A DNA stretch of 64,000 nt from Bradyrhizobium sp. LMTR 3 (lineage in GTDB: Bacteria; Pseudomonadota; Alphaproteobacteria; Rhizobiales; Xanthobacteraceae). The position numbers were made by a program, and so were the translations under genes. Positions 10,594-19,427 of this stretch are shown piece by piece; position 1 is the stretch's first letter; every line of letters begins with the position of its first letter. The notes beneath the pieces are model-generated. The model saw only the letters and a list, made by a program, of their open reading frames with translations. It ran no database searches and was not told where the DNA came from. The stretch is from the NCBI RefSeq assembly GCF_001693485.1, contig NZ_MAXC01000012.1, positions 248,001-312,000 on the forward strand. Direction: 5' to 3'.

Positions 10594-11205
10594 CTAGTTC
10601 GGCCGGGCGCTGCCTTCATACATGAAGGTCATCGCCTTCGGTCCAGGCATATAGCCGGTCTCCACCCGATCAATCCTGAAGCCTGAAGCTTCGATCATCG
10701 TGCCGATCGGTCGATTGAGGTGACAGCCGCCGCTGATGCATTTCCAGGCCGGCGTCAGCCAGTCCTGCCATCGCCTCACATTCTTGTCCGGCGCCATGCC
10801 GTGCTCCACGAACAGGAGCCTGCCGCCAGGGCGAAGCACGCGCCGCATTTCAGTGAGCGCCATGGCGGCATCCGGAATGCTGCACAAGGTCCAGGTCGTC
10901 ACCACCGTATCGACGCTGCGGTCATCGAGCGGAATGGCCTCCGCCGAAGCTTCGATGAAGTTGACCGGTGTACCCGGATGCAGAGCATCGCGGGCCATTG
11001 CGATGAGCTTCGGGGCCGGCTCCAGCGCCAAGAGCTCCCTCACCGGCGGCCGATAGAGGGGCAAGTTGCGGCCCGAACCGATCCCGATCTCGAGCACGCG
11101 ACCCTCGGCCGCGCCGATCACCCGCTCGCGATATGGCCGAAGCTGCTTGTTTCGCATCGCAAGATCACAAACCCGCGGCAGGATGACGTCGTTGTAGAAG
11201 CCCAT
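10594..11205 (-). CDS. Class I SAM-dependent methyltransferase
   Basis: A 203-residue methyltransferase of the UbiE/METTL7-like group. The SAM-binding motif VLEIGIGSGRNLPLY is near residue 37, followed by an acidic loop (LALEPAPKLI) and the segment VLRPGGRLLFVEHG typical of this fold. The C-terminal part contains a CISGGCHLNRP motif common in METTL7-type proteins. The methyl acceptor is unknown. The gene converges on the chemotaxis receptor with only 5 bp between stop codons, and it is divergent from the CDF-like transporter gene. Confidence 0.88.
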   Translation of the reverse strand: MGFYNDVILPRVCDLAMRNKQLRPYRERVIGAAEGRVLEIGIGSGRNLPLYRPPVRELLALEPAPKLIAMARDALHPGTPVNFIEASAEAIPLDDRSVDTVVTTWTLCSIPDAAMALTEMRRVLRPGGRLLFVEHGMAPDKNVRRWQDWLTPAWKCISGGCHLNRPIGTMIEASGFRIDRVETGYMPGPKAMTFMYEGSARPN

Positions 11206-11398
11206 AGCTCGTCTCCATCAGTTCTGGTCGCGAGTCCATCAGGCCGGCGCGCAACTCCGATGATGGATTTCACGATGCTTGTCAGGATCGTGGTTGGCCA
11301 ATGAATATGCAACGCAACGCTCGCACTGCTCCAGGGTCGACTGTCGCTCTACTGGTGATGCAATTGTGTAACACGAACTTGCGTCCTACTTTCCGTGG

Positions 11399-12028
11399 AT
11401 GGCCGATGCTTGTTGCACACCTCCGCCCCTGAACTTGGACCGGAACCGCGGCAATCCGGCTTATCGCCGGGTTCTTTGGGTGGTCCTTGGCATTAATGCC
11501 GCCATGTTCCTCGCCGAAGTCGGCGCAGGCTTGGCGGCGGGCTCGGCTTCGCTCCAGGCCGACGCGCTCGATTTTCTCGGCGACGCGGGAAACTATGCGA
11601 TCAGCCTCTTTGTGGTTGGGATGGCACTGCGCTATCGCGCGTCAGCAGCGCTCGCCAAGGGCGCCACCATGGGAGCTTTCGGCTTGTGGGTGATTGCCAT
11701 GGCCATCTGGCACGCCGCACAAGGGACGCTGCCGAGTGCATTCACCATGGGTGCGATCGGCGTCATGGCCCTTGCCGCCAATGTTGCGTCATTCGGACTG
11801 TTATGGGCCTATCGCAACGGCGACGCCAACATGCGCTCGGCCTGGATTTGTACGCGTAACGACGTCCTGGGCAATCTCGCGGTACTGCTGGCCGCGCTCG
11901 GTGTGTTTGGCACCGGTACCGGTTGGCCGGATGTGATTGTCGCTTCCTGCATGGCCGGACTTGCGCTTCAAGGCGCATTCGTGGTGGTGCGCCAATCCGC
12001 TGGAGAATTGAAGGCTCAGCCAACGTAG
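11399..12028 (+). CDS. Short CDF-type cation transporter homologue
   Basis: Related to cation diffusion facilitator metal/proton antiporters of the inner membrane, but only 209 residues. It has six hydrophobic segments and no C-terminal cytosolic metal-binding domain. Helix 2 carries ADALDFLGDAGNY and helix 5 carries CTRNDVLGN, at the positions where CDF proteins have their Asp/His transport site. The N-terminus has a Cys pair followed by prolines (ADACCTPPP), which could bind metal. Its position at the edge of the copper island fits metal export, but the altered site residues leave transport activity uncertain. Homologues of this short form are, to my knowledge, common in Bradyrhizobium. Confidence 0.82.
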   Translation: MADACCTPPPLNLDRNRGNPAYRRVLWVVLGINAAMFLAEVGAGLAAGSASLQADALDFLGDAGNYAISLFVVGMALRYRASAALAKGATMGAFGLWVIAMAIWHAAQGTLPSAFTMGAIGVMALAANVASFGLLWAYRNGDANMRSAWICTRNDVLGNLAVLLAALGVFGTGTGWPDVIVASCMAGLALQGAFVVVRQSAGELKAQPT

Positions 12029-12260
12029 AAAAGCGGCGTGCAAAGTGTCTGTCGACGGGCGGCAGCTTCGGAAAGATGGTTACAGGTTCACAGCGACGTG
12101 AGAGTGCGTCGCGATAAAGCCCCCTGCGTCGTCCAACACCGCGGAGGTACCGAAGAGGAACCTTTTTCCCGGGTGCTCGTTAGACGCGGTTATTTAGCGG
12201 AAAGGGCTGGGTCACTCATCTTGCTCGTACTGCGACATTCATCGCATTTGGAGTCCGGTC

Positions 12261-12377
12261 ATGATGGATCAGATGTCCGGCGGAATGATGATAGGCATGG
12301 GCCTGATCTGGCTTCTCGTCGTTGTTTTTCTGATTCTTGGGATCGCTGCGGCGGTTAAATATCTTCGCTCCCATTGA
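12261..12377 (+). CDS. Met-rich small membrane peptide, 38 aa
   Basis: A very short gene: six Met residues in the first 13 positions (MMDQMSGGMMIGM), then one hydrophobic helix (LIWLLVVVFLILGIAAAVKY) and a basic end. GGAG lies about 6 bases before the ATG. Small Met-rich single-span peptides of this type are often seen beside copper-handling genes, and the Met cluster could bind Cu(I). It sits between the CDF-like gene and the cytochrome/CusA operon. The coding call rests on composition, start signal and location only. Confidence 0.62.
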   Translation: MMDQMSGGMMIGMGLIWLLVVVFLILGIAAAVKYLRSH

Positions 12378-12547
12378 GGCTGAAGTGCTGTGAGTTACCC
12401 AGCGCGACAGTCGCGGCCCAAACACCGCGCCTGCCAACGTGCATAACGCAATCGTGCCACCCGCTCGGTTACAGCCACGAACGCTTTTGTTCGAAATCGT
12501 GACTAAGGAAAGCCGGGGCCGAACGGTGCAACTGTCTATCCAGAGGT

Positions 12548-13303
12548 TTAGCATCGGCGCTCGACGAACTTCATGATCTCTTCCGGCGCCGAAAAGATCA
12601 CGGCTGCCCGATCACCCATCATTCCCGCGCCCAAGAGAGCCGGCGCATCCTTCTCCGGCCCATCCTTGCTGGTATCGGTCCTGAAGCGGAGGTTACGCTC
12701 CCAGAAGGCGCGTGTTTTGCCGTCGGCTGTGGTGACACGATAGGTGTCGCGGCAATAACTGATGGTTTTAACCTGAATGTCCGGCTCAGGCTTCTTGAGA
12801 TTTGGATCGGCACCGCTGCCCATCATGCCACCCATCATCCCTCCCATGCCGCCCCTCTGGCCCTGTTGCGCACTTTGGCTCGGCGCTGCGCCGGGTTTGG
12901 TGGCTTCTTTCAGGAATGCCAGGAGGTCTGCTCGGGCCGGAGCTTCCTTGATCCCTTCAAAGGTCATCTCGTTGCCCGGAACGAGATGCTTCGGATCGGT
13001 CAGCCATTGATCGAGCGTTCGGTCATCCCACGTCAATCCGGACGATTTCAACGCATCGGAAAAGCGCTCGAAGCTTGGCAGCGTACCGGCCTTGCGTCCC
13101 CACAGATCGGCAAGGCTCGGTCCCGTCATGTTACGCTCGCGCTCCAGCGAATGGCATGCCGCGCAGACCCTGAAATTACGTTCGCCGCGAGTTGCATTGC
13201 CTTGTTGCGCATGGAGAGAAGAGAAGCTGAGAACAGCCATAACGACCGAAGCAGCCGCCAACCTGAAGCTCGGCATCGTGCCGGAGATCGCTGCGTAAGT
13301 CAT
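12548..13303 (-). CDS. Exported c-type cytochrome with Met-rich linker
   Basis: A periplasmic mono-haem cytochrome c. After a signal peptide (residues about 11-32) comes the haem site CAACH (47-51) in the context GERNFRVCAACHSLE, and a likely axial Met in VPGNEMTF. This is followed by a Met/Gly linker (GGMGGMMGGMMGSG) and a C-terminal region of about 85 residues not found in ordinary cytochromes, ending with a Cys. GAGGTGAACC upstream supports the ATG at 13303. It is the last gene of the leftward FixH-CusB-CusA operon, 8 bp after cusA. A redox role in copper handling, for example Cu(I)/Cu(II) interconversion, is inferred from context and the Met cluster. Confidence 0.88.
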   Translation of the reverse strand: MTYAAISGTMPSFRLAAASVVMAVLSFSSLHAQQGNATRGERNFRVCAACHSLERERNMTGPSLADLWGRKAGTLPSFERFSDALKSSGLTWDDRTLDQWLTDPKHLVPGNEMTFEGIKEAPARADLLAFLKEATKPGAAPSQSAQQGQRGGMGGMMGGMMGSGADPNLKKPEPDIQVKTISYCRDTYRVTTADGKTRAFWERNLRFRTDTSKDGPEKDAPALLGAGMMGDRAAVIFSAPEEIMKFVERRC

Positions 13304-13311
13304 GGTTCACC

Positions 13312-16300
13312 TCATTCGGCTGGCTCCACAACGCGTGAAACTTTCTTCGATGGCTTTGCAATCGCCGCGACTGACTTGCCGCTTTCGGGATCGCGGGGCA
13401 ATCCAAAGCCCTTGACGATACCGAATACCGCCGGGATCACGATCAGCGTCAGCAATGTCGAGGAGATCATGCCGCCGATCATCGGCACCGCGATGCGCTG
13501 CATGGTCTCCGACCCGGTGCCGGTGCTCCACATGATCGGGAGCAGGCCTGCCATGATGGCCACCACCGTCATAATCTTTGGCCGCACGCGTTCGACCGCG
13601 CCCTCCATGATGGCGACATACAGATCGTTGCGCGTCAGCGCCTGGCCCTGAGCCTGACGTAGCTTCGTGATCTCGGCCAGCGCCTGATTGAGATAGATCA
13701 GCATGACGACGCCGGTCTCGGCCGCGACGCCGGCGAGTGCGATGAAACCGACCGCGACCGCGACCGAGAGGTTGAAGCCGAGCCACCACATCAGCCACAG
13801 CCCGCCAACCAGCGCGAACGGCAGCGACAGCATGACGATCATGGTCTCGGTCACCGAGCGGAAATTGAGATAGAGCAGGAGGAAAATGGTGAGCAGCGTC
13901 ACCGGTACGACGATCTTGAGCCGCGCGATCGCACGCTCCAGATATTCATATTGGCCGCTCCAAACTACGTAATAGCCGGGCGGAAACTCAATGCTCGCCT
14001 GCACCGCGCGTTGCGCCTCGGCGACGTAGCCGCCAAGGTCGCGGTCGCGGATGTCGACATAGATGTAGGTCGCCAGTTGGCCGTTCTCGGTCCGGATCGA
14101 GCTTGGCCCGCGCGCTGGCGTAACGCTGGCGACCTCGCCGAGCGGGACCGCCCCGCCGGCCGGCATCGGCACCAGGATGTCGCTTGCGATCGCCTTTGGA
14201 TTGTCGCGGAGATCGCGTGGGTAGCGCATGTTTACGGAGAAGCGCTGGCGGCCCTCCACGGTCGTGGTCACGGTCTGGCCGCCGAGTGCGGTCGCGATGG
14301 TGTCCTGCACGTCCTGCACCATGATGCCGTAGCGCGCCAGCGCCTCGCGGTTCGGCGTGATCTCGAGGTAGTAGCCTCCGAGACCGCGCTCGGCATAGGC
14401 CGAGGACGTGCCCGGGACGGCTTTGAGCACCTGTTCGATCTGTTTGGCGAGCGTTTCGATTCCGGCGAGATCGGTGCCCATGACCTTCACGCCGATCGGC
14501 GTGCGGATGCCGGTCGAGAGCATGTCGATGCGCGCCTTGATTGGCATGGTCCAGGCATTGGAAACGCCCGGGAACTGCAGCGCCTTGTCCATCTCGGCGA
14601 TCAGGCCGTCGATCGTCATGCCCTTGCGCCACTGCTCCTTCGGCTTGAGATTGACCACCGTCTCGAACATTTCGGACGGCGCCGGATCGGTCGCGGTCGC
14701 CGCCCGTCCAGCCTTGCCGTAGACCGAGGCGACCTCGGGAAACGATCGGATGATCCGGTCCTGCGTCTGCATCAGTTCGGACGCCTTCGTCACCGAGATC
14801 CCCGGCAGGGTCGTTGGCATGTAGAGCAGCGTGCCCTCGTTGAGGTTTGGCATGAACTCGGTGCCGAGCTGGCGCGCCGGCCAGATAGAGGCAGCGAGCA
14901 CGCCAAGCGCAAGCAGGACCACCAGCGTCTTGGCACGCAACACGGTCTTGATCACGGGTCGATAAACCCAGATCAGGAAGCGGTTGATCGGGTTCTTGTG
15001 CTCGGGGACGATCTTGCCGCGAACGAAGATCACCATCAGCGCCGGCACCAGCGTGATCGATAGCAATGCTGCCGCCGCCATCGCGAAGGTCTTGGTGAAG
15101 GCGAGCGGACTGAACAGCCGGCCTTCCTGCGATTCCAGCGTGAAAATCGGCATGAAGGACACGGTGATGATCAAGAGGCTGAAGAACAGCGCAGGGCCGA
15201 CCTCGGTGGCCGCCTCGATCAGGATTGCGACGCGTGATTTGCCCGGCTCGGCTCGCTCGAGATGCTTGTGCGCGTTCTCGATCATGACGATCGCTGCGTC
15301 GATCATGGCGCCGATTGCGATCGCGATGCCGCCGAGACTCATGATGTTGGAGCCCAAGCCCAGAAGCTTCATCGCGCCGAACGCCATCAGCACGCCGACC
15401 GGCAGCATCAGGATCGCGACCAGAGCGCTTCGGACATGCAGCAGGAAGACGATGCACACCAGCGCGACGACGATGCTTTCTTCGACCAGCGTATGCTTCA
15501 ACGTATCGATCGCAGCATAGATCAGGTCGGAGCGGTCGTAGACCGGCACGATCTCGACCGATTTCGGCAGGCTGGCCCCGATCTCCTTGAACCGCTTCTT
15601 GACGTTCTCGATGACATCGAGCGCATTCACGCCGAAGCGCTGCAGCACGATGCCGCTCGCCACCTCGCCCTCGCCGTTGAGCTCGGCGATGCCGCGCCTC
15701 TCGTCGGGACCAAGCTCGACGCGCGCAACGTCGCGCAACAGCACCGGCGTTCCGTTGTCGGTCTTCAGCACGATGTTGCCGAGATCATTGATGCTCTTCA
15801 GGTACCCCTTCCCGCGGATCACGTACTCGAATTCCGAGAGCTCGACGGTGCGGCCACCCACATCGGCATTGGAGGCGCGGATCGCCTCGCGCATCTTCTG
15901 CATGGTGATGCCGCGATCGCGCATCCGCTGCGGGTCGAGTATCACGTTGTACTGCTTGACGAAGCCGCCGACGCTCGCGACCTCGGCCACGCCCTCGGCC
16001 TTCGCTAGCGCGAATTTCAAGTTCCAGTCCTGGATGGCCCGGGTGTCCGCGAGATTCAGTTCCTTGGACATCACCGCATATTGGTACACCCATCCCACTC
16101 CGGTCGCGTCGGGACCGATGGTCGGCGCGACCCCGGACGGCAATCGCGAAGCGGCGCTGTTGAGAAACTCCAGCACACGCGAGCGCGCCCAGTAGATGTC
16201 GGTGCCGTCCTCGAAGATGACGTAGACGAACGACACGCCGAAGAAGGAAAAGCCGCGCACCACCTTCGATTTCGGCACCGTCAACATCGCGGTGGTGAGC

Positions 16301-16503
16301 GGATAGGTGACCTGGTCCTCGATCACCTGAGGCGCCTGGCCCGGGTACTCCGTGTAGACGATCACCTGGGTGTCGGAGAGGTCGGGAATGGCATCCAGCG
16401 GCAGATGGACGAGCGCGTAGATGCCGGCCGCAGCGGCGAAGCCGCTGCCGAATAGCACCAGCAGGAGATTACGAGCCGACCAAGCAATCAAGCGGGCAAT
16501 CAT
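13312..16503 (-). CDS. cusA: Copper/silver efflux RND pump, CusA family
   Basis: Inner-membrane proton-driven RND pump of the heavy-metal efflux class. The 1063-residue protein has two sets of membrane helices and two large periplasmic loops. Helix 4 reads GAMIDAAIVMIENAHKHLE, the signature of the Cu(I)/Ag(I) subgroup rather than the Co/Zn/Cd pump CzcA. The cleft segments SEMFETV and RIDMLSTGIRTPIGVKV match CusA, including the Met residues thought to contact the metal. The ATG overlaps the cusB stop codon by 4 bp. No outer-membrane CusC partner is encoded in the window, so an unlinked one would be needed for a full tripartite pump. Confidence 0.95.
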   Translation of the reverse strand: MIARLIAWSARNLLLVLFGSGFAAAAGIYALVHLPLDAIPDLSDTQVIVYTEYPGQAPQVIEDQVTYPLTTAMLTVPKSKVVRGFSFFGVSFVYVIFEDGTDIYWARSRVLEFLNSAASRLPSGVAPTIGPDATGVGWVYQYAVMSKELNLADTRAIQDWNLKFALAKAEGVAEVASVGGFVKQYNVILDPQRMRDRGITMQKMREAIRASNADVGGRTVELSEFEYVIRGKGYLKSINDLGNIVLKTDNGTPVLLRDVARVELGPDERRGIAELNGEGEVASGIVLQRFGVNALDVIENVKKRFKEIGASLPKSVEIVPVYDRSDLIYAAIDTLKHTLVEESIVVALVCIVFLLHVRSALVAILMLPVGVLMAFGAMKLLGLGSNIMSLGGIAIAIGAMIDAAIVMIENAHKHLERAEPGKSRVAILIEAATEVGPALFFSLLIITVSFMPIFTLESQEGRLFSPLAFTKTFAMAAAALLSITLVPALMVIFVRGKIVPEHKNPINRFLIWVYRPVIKTVLRAKTLVVLLALGVLAASIWPARQLGTEFMPNLNEGTLLYMPTTLPGISVTKASELMQTQDRIIRSFPEVASVYGKAGRAATATDPAPSEMFETVVNLKPKEQWRKGMTIDGLIAEMDKALQFPGVSNAWTMPIKARIDMLSTGIRTPIGVKVMGTDLAGIETLAKQIEQVLKAVPGTSSAYAERGLGGYYLEITPNREALARYGIMVQDVQDTIATALGGQTVTTTVEGRQRFSVNMRYPRDLRDNPKAIASDILVPMPAGGAVPLGEVASVTPARGPSSIRTENGQLATYIYVDIRDRDLGGYVAEAQRAVQASIEFPPGYYVVWSGQYEYLERAIARLKIVVPVTLLTIFLLLYLNFRSVTETMIVMLSLPFALVGGLWLMWWLGFNLSVAVAVGFIALAGVAAETGVVMLIYLNQALAEITKLRQAQGQALTRNDLYVAIMEGAVERVRPKIMTVVAIMAGLLPIMWSTGTGSETMQRIAVPMIGGMISSTLLTLIVIPAVFGIVKGFGLPRDPESGKSVAAIAKPSKKVSRVVEPAE

Positions 16504-17903
16504 GGCTGAGCTCCCTCGGCAAACCCTTTGAGTGCCGCCTTCAGGTTGCTTTCCGCATCGATCAGGAAATTGGCCGAGATGACGACGGGCTCGCCGTCTT
16601 TCAGCCCGCTGCGGATTTCGACCAGCCCCTCTCCCCGACGGCCGATCTTGACCTCGCGGGGCTCGAATCGGCCCTCGCCCTTGTCGACCAAAACGACCTG
16701 GCGCGCCCCCGTATCGAGCACCGAGCTGTCGGGAACGGCCAAAACAGGCTCCGTGCCGCCAATCTCGACGTCTGCGTCCACATACATGTCCGGCAGCAAT
16801 GCGAGGTCCGAATTTGCGAGTTCGATGCGAACACGGGCTGTCCGTGTCTCGCGGTTGACCTGGGGATAAATGACCGAGATCTTTCCGGAGAAGTCCCGCC
16901 CCGGGAAGCTGCGCGCGCGCACGGTTACGCCTTGTCCGATCGCAAGCGAGCCGAGGTCACGCTCGGCTATGTCAATTATCGCCCAGACCACCGACGTATC
17001 CGCAACGCGGAAGAGCACGTCGCCCGGTTGAGCTCGCATACCCTGGACGGCGTTGCGTTCCAGCACGATGCCGTCCCGTGGGGCCGACCAGGCGACAGTC
17101 ACCGGGACCACCCGCGTTCTCTCGACCTCGCTGATTACCGCGTCGGGCACGTCAAGGTTCATCAACCGCTGCCGTGAACCGCGTCCGTAGGATGGTTCGC
17201 CCGCCGTAGTCTTGGACGTCAATGTCGTCACATACTCGGCGGCCGCACTGGAAACTGCCGGACTGTAGACCTGCATCAGCGGCTGCCCCTTCTTGACAAA
17301 AGTGCCAGTCGTGACGTCGGCAACTGTTTGCAGGTAGGTTTCCGCGCGCATCGCGATGACTGAGACTCGACGCTCGTCGAGCTGGATCGTGCCTGGCGCC
17401 CGCACGACCGTCCGGATCGGGCGGGCGGCGGCCGGCTCCGATTTGACGCCGGTGCGCTGAATCTTTCCCGGCGAGACCTTGACCGATCCGTCGTCGCTGT
17501 CTTCGCCCTCATAGACGGGGATGTAATCCATCCCCATCGAATCCTTCTTGGGCGTCGGCGAAACGTCCGGCAGCCCCATTGGGTTGCGGTAATACTTGAT
17601 CTTGCGGTCGGTGGGCGGAGCGGCCGCGCTTTCCTCCGGCGGATCGTCAAAACTGATGTCGGCGCCCCGGAGGACGGCCCGGTAGTCGCGGCCATCGGGC
17701 GTCTTCTTCGGTGTCAGCGAGTAGAACGGCTTGCCGTCCGGATCCTGATAGTAGATCGCGGCGCCGGCCGGTTCGCTCGCCTGGGCCATGACGTGGGCAT
17801 GCTTCGCCTCGCCGCTCGGCCAGAGATAGGGACGCGCGAGAACGCCGGCGATCACGGCAGCGGTGACGGCAGCAGCGAGCGCGATCTGAGCTGACCGGTT
17901 CAT
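16500..17903 (-). CDS. cusB: RND efflux periplasmic adaptor, CusB family, with two metal-binding repeats
   Basis: Membrane-fusion protein linking the CusA pump to the periplasm. A signal anchor (residues 5-25) is followed by two copies of a short heavy-metal-binding domain. The first lies near 50-78 (YYQDPDGKPFYSLTPKK), the second near 103-130 (KYYRNPMGLPDVSPTPKKDS then MGMDYIPVY). The second is a good match to the family consensus; the first has lost the Met residues. The rest is the usual barrel-sandwich, hairpin and beta-barrel architecture, 467 residues in all. The frame is open further upstream, but the ATG at 17903 overlaps the stop of the FixH-like gene by 4 bp and starts a good signal sequence. 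Confidence 0.93.
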   Translation of the reverse strand: MNRSAQIALAAAVTAAVIAGVLARPYLWPSGEAKHAHVMAQASEPAGAAIYYQDPDGKPFYSLTPKKTPDGRDYRAVLRGADISFDDPPEESAAAPPTDRKIKYYRNPMGLPDVSPTPKKDSMGMDYIPVYEGEDSDDGSVKVSPGKIQRTGVKSEPAAARPIRTVVRAPGTIQLDERRVSVIAMRAETYLQTVADVTTGTFVKKGQPLMQVYSPAVSSAAAEYVTTLTSKTTAGEPSYGRGSRQRLMNLDVPDAVISEVERTRVVPVTVAWSAPRDGIVLERNAVQGMRAQPGDVLFRVADTSVVWAIIDIAERDLGSLAIGQGVTVRARSFPGRDFSGKISVIYPQVNRETRTARVRIELANSDLALLPDMYVDADVEIGGTEPVLAVPDSSVLDTGARQVVLVDKGEGRFEPREVKIGRRGEGLVEIRSGLKDGEPVVISANFLIDAESNLKAALKGFAEGAQP

Positions 17904-18310
17904 TTGTCGGCCTGAATGACGAGCTTGTTGTCGACCGTGCCGGTTTCGCCCTGCACTTTTGCGCCGAGCGACAATTGCCAGCGCCCGGCCATGCTGAAAT
18001 CGGCCTTGAAGCGGTAGGTGCCCGGCTCCGATCCCGGCAGCGGCGTGAGCTCGGTCACCATCTCTTGCATCGCATCCGGCGCCATATCGAGACGCGTCGC
18101 GAAGATCACCGCGTCCGGAACGGCCTTGCCGGTGGTCTTGTCGACGAGCTTGACGGCGAAGGTCTTGTCGCGACCGGTCTTCACCGTCGGTTCGACGAGC
18201 CTGAACTCGTAGTTTTTGATATCGGCGAGCGCGATGGTCGCGGCGCATGTCAGGACAGCGGCGCTCAGCGCGACCCGCAGGCCGCGCGAAAACTGAATTG
18301 CCTTCATCAT
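17900..18310 (-). CDS. FixH/YtkA-like periplasmic protein
   Basis: A 136-residue exported protein with a signal peptide (about 1-29, ending ALA-D) and a single beta-sandwich domain of the FixH/YtkA type (VKLVDKTTGKAVPDAVIFA, then GTYRFKADFSMAGRWQLSL). It is first in the leftward operon with cusB, cusA and the cytochrome, and is translationally coupled to cusB. Family members are linked to copper delivery or cytochrome oxidase assembly. Here it may play the periplasmic chaperone role that CusF has in enterobacteria, by inference. It contains Met residues at DMAPDAMQEM that could act as copper ligands. GAGGATACT lies just before the double ATG. Confidence 0.85.
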   Translation of the reverse strand: MMKAIQFSRGLRVALSAAVLTCAATIALADIKNYEFRLVEPTVKTGRDKTFAVKLVDKTTGKAVPDAVIFATRLDMAPDAMQEMVTELTPLPGSEPGTYRFKADFSMAGRWQLSLGAKVQGETGTVDNKLVIQADK

Positions 18311-18384
18311 AGTATCCTCGATCTACTGGTCAGCCGCCATTGGCGGCATGGGCGCGGACGCCGCAAAGCGCCGCGGATTCGGCG

Positions 18385-18759
18385 TTACGCCGAATGGACC
18401 AGGAGCCGGGGAGGTTTTGGCGGGGGCGAATACCCGAGGCTATCCACTTCCGGATCGCTGCCGGGCAGCAGCGTCCGAAGCGTCACGGGCCGGATTTCAG
18501 CAATCCCGGCCGGCAGCGGTGCCTGCAACGTCGTCGACACGCACAGCGCCATCAGCGGGCACTGATCGCAATCGACCGGCGCCGACTTCTCCGGGCAGCA
18601 CGGCATGTCGTCGGACATGACAACCGCGCCATCGGACGTCGCCGTCATGGCCATTGGAGCCACGGCGCTCGTATTCGCCCGCGCCGTGAGCGGGGCGACC
18701 ACGAGCCCGACGATCACAAAAATCGCCAGCAGCCGGCAAAGGTGGATCGAGTATTTCAC
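18385..18759 (-). CDS. Exported Cys-rich protein, probable copper-island component
   Basis: I do not recognise a named family. From a GTG at 18759 the product is 124 residues with a signal peptide (KYSIHLCRLLAIFVIVGLVV). A Met patch follows (MAMTATSDGAVVMSDDMPC), then a Cys cluster (CCPEKSAPVDCDQCPLMALC) and a Pro-rich tail. The Met and Cys clusters suggest metal binding in the periplasm. The frame is open to 18909, with alternative ATGs at 18807 and 18777, and no start has a strong ribosome binding site. It lies 74 bp upstream of, and in the same direction as, the FixH-CusB-CusA operon, so it may be its first gene. Confidence 0.68.
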   Translation of the reverse strand: MKYSIHLCRLLAIFVIVGLVVAPLTARANTSAVAPMAMTATSDGAVVMSDDMPCCPEKSAPVDCDQCPLMALCVSTTLQAPLPAGIAEIRPVTLRTLLPGSDPEVDSLGYSPPPKPPRLLVHSA

Positions 18760-18981
18760 GGGTCCAGTTTCGCACATCCCGGCCCATGATGGGAAGCGGA
18801 GTTCCATCACGAAACCGCGGGTCTCGTTAACGTATGCCAGCGGACGAAGATCGCATTGCGATGAATCAAGCCCCTGCCCCAATTCATATTGGCCGGCTGC
18901 CCAGAACATTTTTCAAGGCCGCGACTTGAGCTAGCAACCGCCCCCCCGGCGGTGGTCTGTCCTCAAGCAAGGAATCCCGCC

Positions 18982-19386
18982 ATGCACGCCCGCGAAATGA
19001 TTGGTACCCACCCGGCCGTCCAAGGCCAGATCAGCGACGCCCTGATCCGTTGCATCGAGGAATGCTACTCCTGCGCCCAGACCTGCACCTCCTGCGCCGA
19101 CGCCTGCCTGTCGGAGCGCATGGTTCAGGAGCTGACCCAGTGCATCCGGCTTGACCTGGATTGCGCCGATATCTGCAATATCACCGGCCGCATCATGACT
19201 CGCCGAACGGGTTTCGACGACGAAGTGATGCGCCGCATGCTCAGCGTCTGCGCCGCCACCTGCCGGCTTTGCGCGGAGGAATGCCAGCGGCACGCAGCCA
19301 TGCACGAACATTGCCGTATCTGTGCGGAAAGCTGCCGCCGCTGCATGGAAGCTTGCCAGGAGGTCTCACGCGGCATGGCGCATTAG
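18982..19386 (+). CDS. csp: Four-helix-bundle copper storage protein, Csp3-like
   Basis: A 134-residue protein with 18 cysteines spaced as CxxC and CxxxC along amphipathic helices (for example CIEECYSCAQTCTSCADAC and CRICAESCRRCMEAC). This is the pattern of the Csp family (DUF326). In known members the Cys side chains line the core of a four-helix bundle and store many Cu(I) ions per monomer. There is no signal peptide, so it should be cytosolic like Csp3. The frame extends upstream to 18889, but MHAREMIGTHPAVQG at 18982 is the usual N-terminus. It is divergent from the exported Cys-rich protein and followed by another small Cys-rich gene. Confidence 0.93.
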   Translation: MHAREMIGTHPAVQGQISDALIRCIEECYSCAQTCTSCADACLSERMVQELTQCIRLDLDCADICNITGRIMTRRTGFDDEVMRRMLSVCAATCRLCAEECQRHAAMHEHCRICAESCRRCMEACQEVSRGMAH

Positions 19387-19427
19387 GGTACAGTCTGGCG
19401 GCCTCCTCTGAGGCTCACGAGCCGCTG

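Noticed and set aside
13951..15457. Long frames on both strands across the middle of cusA
   Set aside because: Shadows of cusA, whose family motifs are continuous across the whole region.
18925..18967. CTTGAG/CTCAAG arms with an inner ACCGCC/GGCGGT hairpin upstream of csp
   Set aside because: Arms are short and far apart and do not resemble a known copper operator; not strong enough to annotate.
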